In this document: in pieces, positions 27,267 through 28,139 of the stretch
Layout: each line of letters begins with the position of its first letter
How positions within the stretch are numbered: the first letter of the stretch is position 1
NCBI GenBank assembly: GCA_947373235.1
Contig: CANBWW010000004.1
Span: 1-28,139 of the forward strand
Length of the DNA stretch: 28,139 nt
Direction of reading: 5' to 3'
DNA from: Candidatus Altimarinota bacterium
Lineage (GTDB): Bacteria; Patescibacteriota; Gracilibacteria; BD1-5; UBA2023
Notes under the pieces: generated by a model
Told to the model about the DNA's origin: nothing
The model's database searches: none
What the model saw: only the letters and a program-made list of their open reading frames with translations
Translations under genes and position numbers: made by a program

Positions 27267-28139
27267 TTATTTTTTGATACCTATAAAGAGTTTTGTATTT
27301 CTGATCATCTTTCGACCAACAGCGATCAGGAGTATACGAGATACCCACATAGCAGTGAAGAGAGAAAGAACGATACCGACAGCAAGCATAAGACCAAATC
27401 CACTAATCAGAGAAACTCATGCCCAATAGAGAATAACTGCAGAAGTGAGAGAAGTAATATGAGAATCCCATATAGCCGTCCAAGATTTTTGGAAACCAAG
27501 AGAAATGATTTTATCAGGTGCAACTCATTCTCGAATAGCCTCACGCATACGTTCAAAGATGAGGATATTCGCATCAATGGCAAGACCGATAGAAAGGATG
27601 ACACCAGCAATCGAAGCAAGAGAAAGGGTAAGTCCAGAAGCCTTAATAATAGCCACTAAGAGAAGCGCATAGAATATGAGAGCCACAGCAGCGATCAATC
27701 CAGAAACTCTATAGAATATAACCAACATAAGAACGATAGCGATGAGTCCTATAAATCCAGCGTAAAGAATCTGTGAAAGTGCATTGGTTCCGATTTTTGC
27801 ATCGATCGTTCTCTCGGAAGTGAGATAGATAGGGGCTGGGACGATACCAGTATTGATACCATTTGCAAGTTCTGTTGCAGACTCGATAGTATAATCACCA
27901 GTGATACGAGCCGAACCGTCCAGAATAGGAGTATTGACTGTTGGATCAGTGAGCATTTGTCCACCTACAAAAATACCAAGACGTTTTCCGACGAGACGTT
28001 TTGTGAGTTCAGCAAAAATCTTTTTTCCTTCGTCATTAAATAAAAGATTGACGGATATATCTAAGAAATTTTGACTATCAACACTGGCGCGAACCAGGTA
28101 TTTATCATTCAATACTTTTCCATCAGCTGTTTTTGCAGG
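27267..28139 (-). CDS. secD: Protein translocase subunit SecD, C-terminal part
   Basis: SecD with SecF uses the proton gradient to pull exported proteins across the membrane after SecYEG. The 290 residues present are the C-terminal part; the gene runs off the right edge. Visible are the end of the P1 periplasmic domain (SVNLLFNDEGKKIFAELT, GGQMLTDPTVNTPILDG, ATELANGINTG) and the five following membrane helices with the conserved SIGLAIDANILIFERMRE. Two TGA=Gly codons occur (AIRE-G-VAPD and YWA-G-VSLIS). The protein stops after the last SecD helix with a terminator following, so it is not fused to SecF and secF is not downstream. Confidence 0.95.

Noticed and set aside
1..28139. UGA read as tryptophan (code 4) or as selenocysteine
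   Set aside because: The TGA codons align with invariant glycines (GGE, Walker A, SAM loop), TGG is used at conserved Trp positions, and their number and spread exclude selenocysteine.
1..28139. tRNA, rRNA, CRISPR arrays, insertion sequences, prophage
   Set aside because: Intergenic gaps are all under about 250 bases; no cloverleaf, spaced repeat array, transposase or integrase motif was found by reading both strands.

Overview
This window comes from an AT-rich bacterium of the Candidate Phyla Radiation that reads UGA as glycine (genetic code 25). That points to Gracilibacteria (BD1-5) or Absconditabacteria (SR1); the window does not separate the two. About 140 in-frame TGA codons lie inside otherwise intact genes, and many fall on invariant glycines: the GGE motif of a radical SAM enzyme, the Walker A loop of FtsE, the SAM-binding loop of RsmH and the DGGARG motif of RNase H. 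TGG still encodes Trp, and every gene whose end lies inside the window ends in TAA or TAG. With the standard code most of these genes look shattered; with UGA=Gly they are full length.

Layout from left to right. (1) 1-5300, minus strand: an F-type ATP synthase operon atpB-atpE-atpF-atpH-atpA-atpG with a promoter before atpB and a terminator after atpG, followed by RNase HI and the first codons of another gene. atpD and atpC do not follow atpG, and AtpH is much shortened. (2) 5385-6890, minus strand: a NUDIX hydrolase, a degenerate metallo-beta-lactamase-like protein and a small membrane protein. (3) 6900-12435, plus strand: dnaN, pheS (no pheT beside it), a divergent lgt, three unknown small or medium membrane proteins, and a radical SAM protein resembling the MJ0619/tetraether synthase (Tes) family. 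(4) 12448-13673, plus strand: a single AAA ATPase/DUF4143 gene whose -10 box lies in the loop of the preceding terminator. (5) 24517-13648, minus strand: a five-gene envelope operon, LytR-CpsA-Psr (LCP) protein, class A penicillin-binding protein, FtsE, Wzx-type flippase and a 1167-residue GT-C-like membrane protein. (6) 24632-27258, plus strand: rsmH, an ftsL-like gene, recR and an unknown 169-residue protein. (7) 27267-28139, minus strand: the C-terminal part of SecD, cut by the window edge.

The genes mostly serve core energy, replication, translation and cell-envelope functions. The envelope operon plausibly works as a unit: a lipid-linked glycan is flipped (Wzx), extended or modified outside the membrane (GT-C), and transferred to peptidoglycan (LCP) that is made by the class A PBP.

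Regulatory signals are compact. Shine-Dalgarno motifs are essentially absent, predicted 5' leaders are very short or zero, and two promoters are nested inside intrinsic terminators. No tRNA, rRNA, CRISPR array, insertion sequence or integrase was seen. No stretch over 300 bases is without a gene.
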